Below are positions 9,990 to 17,779 of a stretch of DNA of 64,000 nt, in pieces (the first letter of the stretch is position 1; every line of letters starts with the position of its first letter). Origin of the DNA: Lentzea fradiae. Lineage in GTDB: Bacteria > Actinomycetota > Actinomycetes > Mycobacteriales > Pseudonocardiaceae. The notes below the pieces were generated by a model. That model was not told the origin of the DNA and made no database searches. It was given only the letters and a program-made list of their open reading frames with translations. Location: positions 62,001-126,000 of the forward strand of contig NZ_FNCC01000012.1 of the NCBI RefSeq assembly GCF_900100955.1, in the 5' to 3' direction. Both the position numbers and the translations under genes were made by a program.

Positions 9990-11063
9990 TCAGCTGCCGG
10001 ACGCGGGGACGACCACGCGTCGCCAGCCACCGGGGTCGGGCAGGACGCCGCGCTGGGTGTCGACCAGCGCCTGGCGCAGCTCGCGGGTGACCGGTCCGGC
10101 GGTGCCGTCGCCGACCACCCAGTCGCCGTCGCGGTCCTTCACGGTGCCGACGGGTGTGACCACGGCCGCCGTGCCGCAGGCGAAGACCTCGGTGATGAGC
10201 CCCGCCGCGCACTCCTCACGCCACTGGTCGACGGAGATCCGCTCCTCGCGGACCGTGTGACCGAGGCGGTCCGCCAGCACGAGCAGCGACTCGCGGGTGA
10301 CGCCGGGCAGCAGCGTCCCGGTCAGTCCCGGCGTGACGACCTCGGTGCCGGAAGCCGTGCGGCGCACGAAGAACAGGTTCATGCCGCCCATCTCCTCGAC
10401 CCAGCGGTGCTCGGCGGCGTCGAGCCACACGACCTGCTGGCACCCGGCCTGGCGGGCGAGGTTCTGCGCGACGAACGACGGCCCGTAGTTCGCGGCGCAC
10501 TTGACGTCGCCGGTGCCGCCGAGCACCGCGCGGCTGTGCTCACGGCTGACCAGCACCGACACCGGCGTCAGCTCCTGGTCGCCGAAGAAGCCGCCCGCCA
10601 CGAACGCCATCAGCAGGAACCGGTACTCGTCGGACGGGCGCAACATCAGGTTCGGGTCCGTCGCGAACATCAACGGCCGCAGGTAGAGGCTGATCGACGG
10701 GTCGTCCGGCAGCCCGGCGCCGTCGATCAGCACCAGGTCGTCGACCGCGGACAGGAAGTCCTCGACCGGCAGCTCCGGCATCGCGAGCCTGCGGGCGGAG
10801 CTCTGGAACCGCAGGGCGTTGCGGTCGGGACGGAACACCGACACCGAGCCGTCGGGACCGCGGTGGGCCTTGAGGCCCTCGAAGATGACCTGGGCGTAGT
10901 GCAGGCCGATCGTCGCGGGGTGCAGCGGCAACGGCTCCAGCGGGCCGACGCGGCGGTCGTGCCAGCCGTCGACGGCGTTCCAGGAGAGGCTGACCATGTG
11001 GTCGGTGAAAGCGTCGCCGTGGCCGGGGTTGCCGGTGACGGGCGAGCTCAGCTGCGTGGTCAT
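9990..11063 (-). CDS. ilvE: branched-chain amino acid aminotransferase (fold-type IV PLP)
   Basis: A 357-residue BCAT, close to the usual length. Recognisable landmarks are HYAQVIFEGLKAHRG, the PLP-lysine region GGTGDVKCAANYGPS, EMGGMNLFFV, TGTLLPGVTRESLL and the phosphate-binding FACGTAAVVTPVG. It transfers the amino group between branched 2-oxo acids and glutamate. Inside this operon it may aminate a branched or methylated 2-oxo acid precursor for the NRPS, or interconvert a product of the glutamate mutase branch. A duplicated housekeeping enzyme kept for precursor supply is equally possible. Its ATG overlaps the MFS stop (TGATG). Confidence 0.92.
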   Translation of the reverse strand: MTTQLSSPVTGNPGHGDAFTDHMVSLSWNAVDGWHDRRVGPLEPLPLHPATIGLHYAQVIFEGLKAHRGPDGSVSVFRPDRNALRFQSSARRLAMPELPVEDFLSAVDDLVLIDGAGLPDDPSISLYLRPLMFATDPNLMLRPSDEYRFLLMAFVAGGFFGDQELTPVSVLVSREHSRAVLGGTGDVKCAANYGPSFVAQNLARQAGCQQVVWLDAAEHRWVEEMGGMNLFFVRRTASGTEVVTPGLTGTLLPGVTRESLLVLADRLGHTVREERISVDQWREECAAGLITEVFACGTAAVVTPVGTVKDRDGDWVVGDGTAGPVTRELRQALVDTQRGVLPDPGGWRRVVVPASGS

Positions 11064-12313
11064 CAGGAGTTCCTTTCGTCCGGGATCCGCAGGTCCCGCA
11101 CGTGTGGGCGGGAAAAGGCGTAGAGCAGCAGGGCCAGGAAGCCGCCGGCGAAGAGCAGGGCGGCGATGCCGAGGCCGAGAACCTGGGCCAGGAAGCCGAA
11201 ACCGACCATCGTCGCCGGTGTCAGCGCGTCGTCGGTGAGTGTGAGCACGGAGCCGACCCGGCCGATGTACTCCTCGTCGACCACGGCCTGGAAAGCGCCG
11301 GAGAGCATCGGCGACGCCAGGCCCGCGACGACGCCGACCGCGACCATCCCGCCGAGCGTCGCCGCGTAGCCCGCGTTCCCGACGAGAGCGAGCGACGCGG
11401 CCTGGACGAACAGCAGCAGCACGGCGGCGCGCAGCGGCCGTCCCGGGCGCCACTTCAACGCGATGAGGGTGCCCACCGCGGCACCACCGCCCATCGCGGC
11501 GGTCAGCCAGCCGAGCCCCACCCCGCCCCAGCCCCGCTGCACGGCGTGCAGGGCGAGCCCGACCGCGACCACCGGACTGACGAAGACGTTGAGACCCGAC
11601 AACGTGATCACGAGGTCCCGCACCTTCGGCGTGCGCCGCAGGTACGCCAGCCCGTCGCCGATGTCGGCGCGCACCGTGCCGCCGGTCGAGCGCGCCAGCG
11701 CCCACCTCGGCCGGACCGCGACCAGCACCACGAGCACCACCGCGAACGACACGAGGTCGAGCAGCATCGCGCCGCCCAGTCCCCACGCCACCAGCACGAG
11801 GCCGCCCAGCGGCGCGCCGAGCACCCCCGCGAGCCGGTCGAGCAGCTGCCGCAACGCCGACAGCCGCACCAGCTCGGTCCTGCGCACCAGCTGCCGGGGG
11901 AACGCCCCCGCCGCCGGCCCGTAGAACGCGTCCGCCACCCCGAACAGCAGCCCCACGACCATCAGCAGGCCCGCGGAGACGCCGGTCGCGGCGAGCGCGG
12001 TCAACGCTCCGGCCAGCACGACGATCCTGGCCACGTCGGCGCCGATCATCATGCGGCGCGCGTCGAAGCGGTCGGTGAGCGCGCCACCGACGATCGTCAG
12101 CAGGGCCCGCGGGATGGTGGCGCAGGCGAGGACCAGTCCGGCCAGCCCGGCGTTGCCGAGCTGCGCGGCGGTGAACGCGAGGGCGACGTACCAGATCTCG
12201 TCGCCGACCGACGAGACACCGGTGGCGAACGCCCAGCCCAGCGCGCGGCGGTCGCGCCACAGCGTCTTCGGGGCCTCGGCCGGCGCGGTGTCCACCGGGG
12301 GAACCGCGGTCAC
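11063..12313 (-). CDS. MFS transporter (probable exporter of the left NRPS set)
   Basis: A 416-residue major facilitator protein with about 12 hydrophobic segments, the loop 2-3 motif GGALTDRFDARR, and an N-terminal opening RALGWAFATGVSSVGDEIWY typical of the MFS group annotated as drug/peptide exporters. It is the first gene of the minus-strand operon ending in the NRPS genes, and therefore a candidate for product export or self-resistance. I place the start at GTG 12313 (VTAVPPVDTAP), just before the first membrane segment. An upstream in-frame extension to 12445 is possible but has poor, Arg-rich composition and no clear RBS. Confidence 0.85.
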   Translation of the reverse strand: MTAVPPVDTAPAEAPKTLWRDRRALGWAFATGVSSVGDEIWYVALAFTAAQLGNAGLAGLVLACATIPRALLTIVGGALTDRFDARRMMIGADVARIVVLAGALTALAATGVSAGLLMVVGLLFGVADAFYGPAAGAFPRQLVRRTELVRLSALRQLLDRLAGVLGAPLGGLVLVAWGLGGAMLLDLVSFAVVLVVLVAVRPRWALARSTGGTVRADIGDGLAYLRRTPKVRDLVITLSGLNVFVSPVVAVGLALHAVQRGWGGVGLGWLTAAMGGGAAVGTLIALKWRPGRPLRAAVLLLFVQAASLALVGNAGYAATLGGMVAVGVVAGLASPMLSGAFQAVVDEEYIGRVGSVLTLTDDALTPATMVGFGFLAQVLGLGIAALLFAGGFLALLLYAFSRPHVRDLRIPDERNS

Positions 12314-12416
12314 CGGAGGGTCCCGGCGGGCACGGGCGGTCGACAACTGGTGGCGGACATCATTCCTCCGAGGCGTTTCCGGCTGTCGCTGGCGGGACGA
12401 CACCAATCTCGGACAG

Positions 12417-12590
12417 GCCGCTATCTCGGCGGCATCCCGGAGCAATCCACTCGGGACAACGCACCGGAAACACGCTCGGCCATCCCGATCCGACCGCCAT
12501 GAGCTGCGGTTATCTCGTCCGCTATCGCGGCGGGAGTGGAACCGGCACCCGAGATAGCGGCGGGATTGTCAGCGAGATAGGGACGGGATT
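12417..12590. promoter_or_regulatory. repeated GAGATAG/CGGGAT elements in the MFS-SNPWN divergent promoter
   Basis: The roughly 350-base region between the MFS operon (leftward) and the SNPWN peptide gene (rightward) holds recurrent related elements. CGAGATAGCGGCGGGATT begins at 12550, and a second copy, CGAGATAGGGACGGGATT, begins at 12573, exactly 23 bases on. On the other strand CCGAGATAGCGGC occupies 12417-12429 and CGAGATAACC 12509-12518. Repeats one or two helical turns apart are usual operators of SARP-type activators, and a SARP gene lies next door, so these are probable regulator binding sites. No -10/-35 pair is confidently visible. Confidence 0.5.
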
Positions 12591-12667
12591 ACCGCGGTCA
12601 ATAACGTTTTTCACATCAGCCGGAAACAGCCGCTGAAATCCCCGCCCCGAAACGCAAGGAGATCGTC

Positions 12668-12886
12668 ATGACGCACGCCGCCTTCACCCGGATCGCCACC
12701 TTCGCCGCCGGCACCGCCCTCGTGCTGGGGCTGGGCGCGGCGGTCGCACAGGCCGCTCCGGCGTACATCGCCGCGGACAGCAACCCGTGGAACTCGGTGC
12801 AGGACGACAGCAACCCGTGGAACGGCGGCCAGGACGACAGCAACCCGTGGAACGGTGTTCCCGCCTCCAGCAACCCCTGGAACTGA
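12668..12886 (+). CDS. small secreted protein with four SNPWN repeats
   Basis: A 72-residue protein I do not recognise. Residues 1 to about 29 form a Sec signal peptide (MTHAAFTRIAT, hydrophobic stretch ALVLGLGAAV, cleavage after AQA). The mature part of some 43 residues is almost entirely a 10-residue repeat starting at D37: DSNPWNSVQD, DSNPWNGGQD, DSNPWNGVPA, then SSNPWN as the last six residues. It contains Trp, Pro, Asn and acidic residues, and no Cys or Lys after the signal. A strong RBS (aaggag at 12656-12661) precedes the ATG by 6 bases. It is divergent from the MFS/NRPS operon and convergent with the SARP gene (18 bases between stops). It could be a ribosomal peptide precursor, a small wall or surface protein, or a signalling peptide. 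No modifying enzyme is obvious next to it. Confidence 0.8.
   Translation: MTHAAFTRIATFAAGTALVLGLGAAVAQAAPAYIAADSNPWNSVQDDSNPWNGGQDDSNPWNGVPASSNPWN
12776..12883 (+). repeat. 30-base tandem coding repeat (SNPWN units)
   Basis: Three full 30-base units beginning at 12776, 12806 and 12836, followed by a truncated fourth (12866-12883). The core gacagcaacccgtggaac is identical in the first three copies; the fourth differs by tcc for gac and by ccctgg for ccgtgg. The near-identity at synonymous positions suggests recent duplication or gene-conversion-like homogenisation. Confidence 0.9.
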
Positions 12887-12904
12887 GGGCGAGCCCGCGT
12901 GGGG

Positions 12905-15880
12905 TCACAGCAGCGTGCGCTGATGCCCCGCCCCGAGACAGGTCAGCGTCTCCTCCGCCGCCACCCGCTCCCGCTCCATCCCGCGGTCGCCGAAGATCCG
13001 CGCCGCGTGCGACACGAGCTCCGACGCCCGGCTCGACTCGCCGAGACGGGCGAGCACCGGCGCCAGGTCCACCCGGATCGCCGCAGCGCCGACGTGGTCC
13101 ATGATCCGTTCCCGTGCCGCCAGCGCCTGCTCGAAGTACGCCCGCGCATCGCCGTCGTGGCCCAGCAGGGCGCTCACCTCGCCGAGGTTGCGCAGCAGGT
13201 GCCCCTCCCCGATCACGTCGCGGCTCTCCCGCACCATGCCCAGCACCCGCGTGAACGTGGTCAGCGCGTCGTCGTGCCGTCCCGCCCGCACCTGGACCTG
13301 ACCGATCCGGCGCAACGCGTGCGGCATGCCGTTGCGGTAGCCGACCCCCTCGAAGATCATGATCGCTTCGTGCAGCTGCGCCGTGGCCTCGTCGACGAGG
13401 CCGCGCCGGCACAGCACCTCGGTCCGGTGGGTCAGCACGATGCCCCTGCCGACGATGTCCTTGGCCCGGTCGAGGTCGTGCATCGCGGCTGCGTAGAGGG
13501 CGAGCGCCCCGTCGTCGTCGCCCGCCCAGCGCGCGAGCAGGCCGAGGTCGCGGCGGCAGAGCGCGAGGCCGCGCGGGTCGTCCAGCTCCTCGAACGTCGC
13601 CAGCGCCGCCGTCAGCGCCTCGCGCGCGCGGCCGGTCTGGCCCCGGTTGATGTGCAACGTGCCCAGTGAGCTCAGCAGCGCCGCCGTGCCGCGGACGTTC
13701 CCGGCGGCTTTGGTGGCCTGCAACGCCTTCTCGTGCGTCTTCTCCCAGTCGTCCAGGTAGCCGTGCGACTCGAACAGCGTCACGGCCGTGACGGCCAGGT
13801 CCCAGCACGCCTCGTCGAACCCGGCCTCGGCGGCCTGGCTGATGGCCTCGCACAGGTTGGCCTGCTCGCCGTCGAACCACTCCAGCGGGTCGGCCGTCAC
13901 CTGCTCGACGTACGTCGACGGCGGCAGCCAGCGCAGCGCGGTGCCGTGCAGCACGGCGTAGTCACCGCCGTACACCGAGCGGTGGGCCTGCTCCGCGAGC
14001 GCCAGCCACCCGCCGAGGACGCGTTCCACGGCACGCCGCCGCATGTCCGGCGGCACCTCGGCGTTCAGCTTCTCCAGCGCGAAGAGCCGGACCATGTCCT
14101 GGTAGCGGTAGCGGAACTCGCCGCTGCGCTCGACCGTGGTCACGTCGAGCATCTGCACGTCCACCAACGGTTCCAGCAGATCCGACGGATAACGGGAGTC
14201 GTCGTCGAGCACCGCGCCCGCGACCCAGCCCGGCAGGTCGGGGCCCTCGGCGAGACCGAGCAGGCCGAAGAGGGTGCGCGAGCGCTGGTCCATTCCGTTG
14301 TGGGTCAGCGACAGGCTCGCGCGGATGGTCATCTCGCCGTGCGCGAGCTCGTCGAGCCGGTGCCGTTCGCTCGCGAGGCGGTGCACCATCGAGGCGAGCG
14401 ACCAGTGCGGCCGCGCGGCGAGCCTGGCCGCGATGATGCGCAGCGCCAGCGGCAGCCCGCCGACCGTGCGCACGAGCGCGACGGCCGCCTCGAGCTCGCG
14501 CGACACCCGTTCCGCGCCGATGATCCGGCCCAGCAGGTCCAGTGACTGGCTCTGGTCGAACACCTCGACCTCGACCTGGCGCGCGCCCGGCACGCCCGTG
14601 AGCCGCGACCGGCTCGTCACCAGCACGGCGCACGTGTTGCTGCCCGGCAGCAGCGGGAGCACCTGGCTCTCGGTGGACGCGTCGTCGAGCACCACGAGCG
14701 TGTGCCGTTCGGCCATGAGCGTCCGGTACATCTCGACACGTTCGTCCAGGCCCACCGGGATGACCGGGCCGGGGATGCCCAGCGCGAGCAGGAACCGCCC
14801 CAGCACGTCGGCCGCGGCGGCCGGTTCCTCGCGCGTGCCGCGCAGGTCGCAGTAGAGCTGGCCGTCGGGGAACCGGTCGGCCACGCGGTGGCCGATGTGG
14901 GCGGCGACGGTGGTCTTGCCGCTGCCCGGTCTGCCGATCATCACCACGACGCCCACGGCCGTCCGGTCGCCGCCTGCCAGCACCGCCTCGGCGGTGCGGA
15001 TGAGGGTCTCGTTGCCGATGAAGTCGGCGGTGTCGGCGGGCAGCTGGCGCGGGCGTTCGAAGGCCGGCGCGGGCGTGGCGGCCGACCGGCTCGGTTCGGG
15101 CTGGGCCAGCGCGGCGTCGCCGGAGAGGATCGCCGACTCCAGCAGCCGCAACCGTTCCCCCGGTTCGAGACCGAGCTCCTCGACCAGCAGGTGCCGTCCC
15201 GTCCGGTACGCCTCCAGCGCCTCCGCCTGCCTGCCCGCGCGGTGCAGCGCGAGCATCAGCACCGCGCGCAGCCGTTCGCGCATCGAGTGTTCGTGGACGA
15301 GACGGGTGACCTCGCCGATGATCTGGTGGTGGCGGCCGAGCTCGAGCTCCAGCTCGAGGTAGTCCTCGGTGGCGGTCAGCAGGTCCTCGTCCAGCCGTGC
15401 CGCCCGGCTGCGCAACGCGGGGTTCGACAGCCCGCTCAGGCAGGGACCGCGCCACAACGCGACGGCGGACCGCAGCATCGTCACCGCGTCGGCCGCGCGG
15501 CCCTCCCTGACGAGCACCCTGGCCTCGGCGAGCTTGCCGGAGAAGACGTGCATGTCGAGCGTGTTCTCGCCCAGCAACAGCTGGTAGCCCGGCATTCGCG
15601 TGACGATCGGCAGGTCCACGCCCGCGTCGGCCAGTTTCTTGCGCAGCCGGGACACGCAGATCTGCACCTGGGTGCGCGCGGTTTCCGGCGGAAGCTGGTC
15701 CCACAGCGTGTCGACGATCTGGTCCGTGCTGACGACCTGGTTGGCCTCCATCAGCAGCAGGGCGAGCACCACCTGCTGACGACCCGGGGTCACCCACACC
15801 GGCCCCGACGGCCCCTCGATCTCGATGGGCCCGAGAATCCGGAACACCGAATCACCGGGCCTGCGCAGCACGGCACTCAC
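12905..15880 (-). CDS. AfsR/SARP-family transcriptional regulator with NB-ARC and TPR domains
   Basis: A 991-residue large SARP. Order: winged-helix DNA-binding domain (about 12-105: VFRILGPIEIEGPSG...QVQICVSRLRKKL), bacterial transcriptional activation domain (about 110-255), NB-ARC ATPase (P-loop GRPGSGKTT near residue 315, TLVVLDDAST as Walker B-like strand), and C-terminal tetratricopeptide repeats (about 690-970). Such proteins activate antibiotic clusters by binding direct repeats near -35. The gene ends 18 bases from the convergent SNPWN peptide and diverges from the SnoaL-like gene. The 210-base upstream region contains three CCGGGA repeats with 11-base period (15997-16024), a probable operator. 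Likely the pathway activator for the left NRPS set; control of the right set is also possible. Confidence 0.93.
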   Translation of the reverse strand: MSAVLRRPGDSVFRILGPIEIEGPSGPVWVTPGRQQVVLALLLMEANQVVSTDQIVDTLWDQLPPETARTQVQICVSRLRKKLADAGVDLPIVTRMPGYQLLLGENTLDMHVFSGKLAEARVLVREGRAADAVTMLRSAVALWRGPCLSGLSNPALRSRAARLDEDLLTATEDYLELELELGRHHQIIGEVTRLVHEHSMRERLRAVLMLALHRAGRQAEALEAYRTGRHLLVEELGLEPGERLRLLESAILSGDAALAQPEPSRSAATPAPAFERPRQLPADTADFIGNETLIRTAEAVLAGGDRTAVGVVVMIGRPGSGKTTVAAHIGHRVADRFPDGQLYCDLRGTREEPAAAADVLGRFLLALGIPGPVIPVGLDERVEMYRTLMAERHTLVVLDDASTESQVLPLLPGSNTCAVLVTSRSRLTGVPGARQVEVEVFDQSQSLDLLGRIIGAERVSRELEAAVALVRTVGGLPLALRIIAARLAARPHWSLASMVHRLASERHRLDELAHGEMTIRASLSLTHNGMDQRSRTLFGLLGLAEGPDLPGWVAGAVLDDDSRYPSDLLEPLVDVQMLDVTTVERSGEFRYRYQDMVRLFALEKLNAEVPPDMRRRAVERVLGGWLALAEQAHRSVYGGDYAVLHGTALRWLPPSTYVEQVTADPLEWFDGEQANLCEAISQAAEAGFDEACWDLAVTAVTLFESHGYLDDWEKTHEKALQATKAAGNVRGTAALLSSLGTLHINRGQTGRAREALTAALATFEELDDPRGLALCRRDLGLLARWAGDDDGALALYAAAMHDLDRAKDIVGRGIVLTHRTEVLCRRGLVDEATAQLHEAIMIFEGVGYRNGMPHALRRIGQVQVRAGRHDDALTTFTRVLGMVRESRDVIGEGHLLRNLGEVSALLGHDGDARAYFEQALAARERIMDHVGAAAIRVDLAPVLARLGESSRASELVSHAARIFGDRGMERERVAAEETLTCLGAGHQRTLL

Positions 15881-15996
15881 ATCCGTCGCCCTCCCACAAG
15901 CATCCCCCAGCGACCGACATCTTCACTATGCACGGCTGCATGTACTTGTACATCCGGCGGATGCTCGATCATTCCGGCGTTTGGAAGCACCACCGG

Positions 15997-16024
15997 CCGG
16001 GACAGCGCCGGGAAAGCGCCGGGA
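15997..16024. promoter_or_regulatory. three CCGGGA direct repeats at exact 11-base spacing (probable SARP operator)
   Basis: CCGGGA occurs at 15997-16002, 16008-16013 and 16019-16024, with the longer unit AGCGCCGGGA at 16004 and 16015. An 11-base period (one helical turn) is the known geometry of SARP binding sites. The array lies 117 bases upstream of the SARP start and 67 bases upstream of the SnoaL-like start, so it could serve autoregulation, the divergent gene, or both. Confidence 0.6.
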
Positions 16025-16090
16025 TAGGCAGAGGTTATCGGCAGCTGAAAGCCTGGGTATCGCATTCTGAGCACTCAGAAGGAGTTCGCC

Positions 16091-16498
16091 ATGACCGGAG
16101 ACGGCCGGCGCACGCCCCCCAGCGCGGCGGCAGTGGCCGCCGGCGTGGACCACGTCCGCCTGTCCTACGCGTACCTGGACGAGGGCGACCTGGACGCCTA
16201 CGCATCCCTGCTGCACGAGGACATGCAGGTCCGCACCCCGGGCGGGCCACCGGGCCGCGGCAGGGACGACGCGCTGCGCCTGGCGGTCACGACCAGGGGC
16301 ACGCACGAACTGTTCAAGGTGATCGGCGACGGCCACTGCGTGGTGGCGGTGGGCCGCTACACCGCACCCCGCCACGAACCGGGCAGGTTCGACTTCGCCG
16401 ACTTCTTCACCCTCTCCGACGACTCGCTGCTGCTGAGCCGGCGGCGGTTCTACTACCTGCCGCCACCGGATTCCGGCGCGGACATCGCGGGCCCGTGA
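16091..16498 (+). CDS. SnoaL-like / NTF2-fold protein
   Basis: A 135-residue single-domain protein of the nuclear-transport-factor-2/SnoaL-like superfamily (cone-shaped alpha+beta fold). It shows the typical opening DHVRLSYAYLDEGDLDAYASLLHEDMQV, a central GRGRDDALRLAV, and late strands ending in the RRRFYYLP segment. Members act as cyclases, isomerases, dehydratases or binding proteins in secondary metabolism; sequence alone does not decide. The RBS agaaggag lies 6-8 bases before the ATG. It is divergent from the SARP gene and shares the 11-base repeat region with it, so co-regulation is likely. Confidence 0.8.
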   Translation: MTGDGRRTPPSAAAVAAGVDHVRLSYAYLDEGDLDAYASLLHEDMQVRTPGGPPGRGRDDALRLAVTTRGTHELFKVIGDGHCVVAVGRYTAPRHEPGRFDFADFFTLSDDSLLLSRRRFYYLPPPDSGADIAGP

Positions 16499-16533
16499 TC
16501 GCGTCCGGCCTTCCGTTCGCGTGGGCGGACGAC

Positions 16534-16551
16534 GAGACCGCTACCGGTCTC
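16534..16551 (+). terminator. short GC hairpin after the SnoaL-like gene
   Basis: GAGACCG-ctac-CGGTCTC, a perfect 7-bp stem 35 bases after the stop, enclosed by a weaker GCGTCCG/CGGACGC pair (16501-16507 with 16553-16559). There is no U-tract, as often in actinobacteria, so termination is inferred. Confidence 0.4.
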
Positions 16552-16688
16552 ACGGACGCGAACCTCAGCAGGGCCACACCCCGCCGAGGACGGCGGCCTG
16601 GCCAGGGGTGTGCGTGGCGTCCGGCGCGATCCGTAGGATCCCGTGCCCGGAACAGTCGGCCCGGCGATCAGAACTGGCCGCCCACTGA

Positions 16689-16782
16689 CAGTTCACCGAC
16701 AGCAGCCACTTCACCAGAGAGTCCGAGAAGGACTTCGGCCGCACACCCACCGACTATGCCCGCTCGATCGGCCCTGACCCGG
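16689..16782 (+). pseudogene. AraC-family regulator C-terminal remnant
   Basis: In one frame, directly after an in-frame stop, the translation QFTDSSHFTRESEKDFG then RTPTDYARSIG matches the second helix-turn-helix of AraC/XylS regulators (usual form: GF-DSSHFSRAFKR-FG-TPS-YR). About 31 residues remain. Upstream sequence has stops and no recognisable rest of the protein. The interval 16552-16853 otherwise holds nothing I can support. Confidence 0.5.
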
Positions 16783-16853
16783 CAGTGCCTTGCCCACTTA
16801 GGACTGCCGGGTTGGTCAGGCTGTACGCGCGAGAGGCGAGGCGATGACTACGT

Positions 16854-17402
16854 TCACCAACGGATTTTGAGGAAGCCCGGATAGTCGGGGAAGAGCCGCT
16901 TCATGGCGTCCGAGACGCACCGCATCACGATGTTGTCGCTGTTCCCTGTGGTATCGACGAAGTTCTTGACGTTCCGCTCCTCCCCGCCGAGGTCGGCTCC
17001 GCGTTCCGCGAGGCATTGTGCGGTGGCGTCCCGGAGGGACGGTTCCATCACCTGCGTTCTGGCCTCCACGTAGACCGGTTCGATCTGCGAGACGAAAGAC
17101 GAGTCGCACCCGTCGAGGTTCTTGTTCCAGGTGTCGGGGTCCCCCGTGGGATGCAGGTCGTACAGGAGCGTGAGGCCGTCGATCGGGCTGAGCACCGGGT
17201 CGGTCACGTCGTAGTCGAACTTCCGCATGCAGGACACGAAGCCGTCTATGGCTGTGCGGTACTCGGTCTCGGTGACCACGCCGTCGTCGAGGGCCCAGGA
17301 CTGTGCGGCCGGATAGGCGGGTTCGGCTGGCTGCTCCACAGCGGGTGTGGAGCAGCCTGCCGCGAGCGCTGATACGAGCACGCACGCGACTGTGTTGCGC
17401 AT
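16854..17402 (-). CDS. putative secreted lipoprotein
   Basis: A 182-residue protein with a lipoprotein signal: MRNTVACVLVSALAAGCSTP, where LAAGC is the lipobox and Cys17 the expected lipidated residue. The mature part is acidic, with scattered cysteines (VSCMRKFDYD, LDGCDSSF, AQCLAERG, VMRCVSDAMK), and has no domain I recognise. The ATG is 2 bases after the stop of the secreted protein gene upstream, so the two form an operon; they may act together at the cell surface. Location outside the membrane is supported by the signal; function is unknown. Confidence 0.78.
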   Translation of the reverse strand: MRNTVACVLVSALAAGCSTPAVEQPAEPAYPAAQSWALDDGVVTETEYRTAIDGFVSCMRKFDYDVTDPVLSPIDGLTLLYDLHPTGDPDTWNKNLDGCDSSFVSQIEPVYVEARTQVMEPSLRDATAQCLAERGADLGGEERNVKNFVDTTGNSDNIVMRCVSDAMKRLFPDYPGFLKIRW

Positions 17403-17404
17403 CG

Positions 17405-17779
17405 TCAGCTGTAGGTCACGTTGCAGTCGAGGCAACCCCAGTGCATGCCGGAGCCGAAGCCGGCGGAGTCGGTGCGCTGGGTGTACGCGCTGTCCCTGTT
17501 GCCGTTCACCCTCGGCCAGGTGTAGCCGTCGCTGGCACGCAGACCTGCGCCCAGCGTGCCGGAGCAGTTGCCGCTCACACGCGTGGTCTGCGCCCAAGCA
17601 CTCGTGTTGCTGTACCGGCCGCTGGCCACGTGGTTCACCCCGCAACTGCGGGAGACGTCCCGGTTGTTCCCGATGGCTTGCGCGGACTGCACCGGCACCA
17701 ACGCGAACGCGCTGAACAACGCGGTCGTCGCGACGGCGAGGCGGAGCACAGGACGCGGCTGCGTCCGTCTGGCTACCAT
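17405..17779 (-). CDS. small secreted protein with four cysteines
   Basis: A 124-residue protein with an N-terminal export signal (basic MVARRTQPRP, hydrophobic LAVATTALFSAFALVPV, cleavage after AQA). The mature part, about 87 residues, is rich in Gly, Ser, Asn and Thr. It has four cysteines (SRSCGVNH, SGNCSG, HWGCLDCNV near the C-terminus), probably two disulfides. GGAGG lies 6 bases before the ATG; a TTG at 17794 is a less likely start. It is followed 2 bases later by the lipoprotein gene. It could be a small bacteriocin-like, enzyme-inhibitor or wall protein; I recognise no family. Confidence 0.72.
   Translation of the reverse strand: MVARRTQPRPVLRLAVATTALFSAFALVPVQSAQAIGNNRDVSRSCGVNHVASGRYSNTSAWAQTTRVSGNCSGTLGAGLRASDGYTWPRVNGNRDSAYTQRTDSAGFGSGMHWGCLDCNVTYS

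Noticed and set aside
12616-12873. Minus-strand frame with repeated FHGLLSS
   Set aside because: It is the complement of the SNPWN coding repeats; no RBS. The plus strand has both RBS and signal peptide.
17405-17779. Assignment of the small secreted protein to lactococcin-972-type bacteriocins
   Set aside because: Length and secretion fit, but the characteristic Trp/Gly pattern of that family is not visible, so it is left unnamed.
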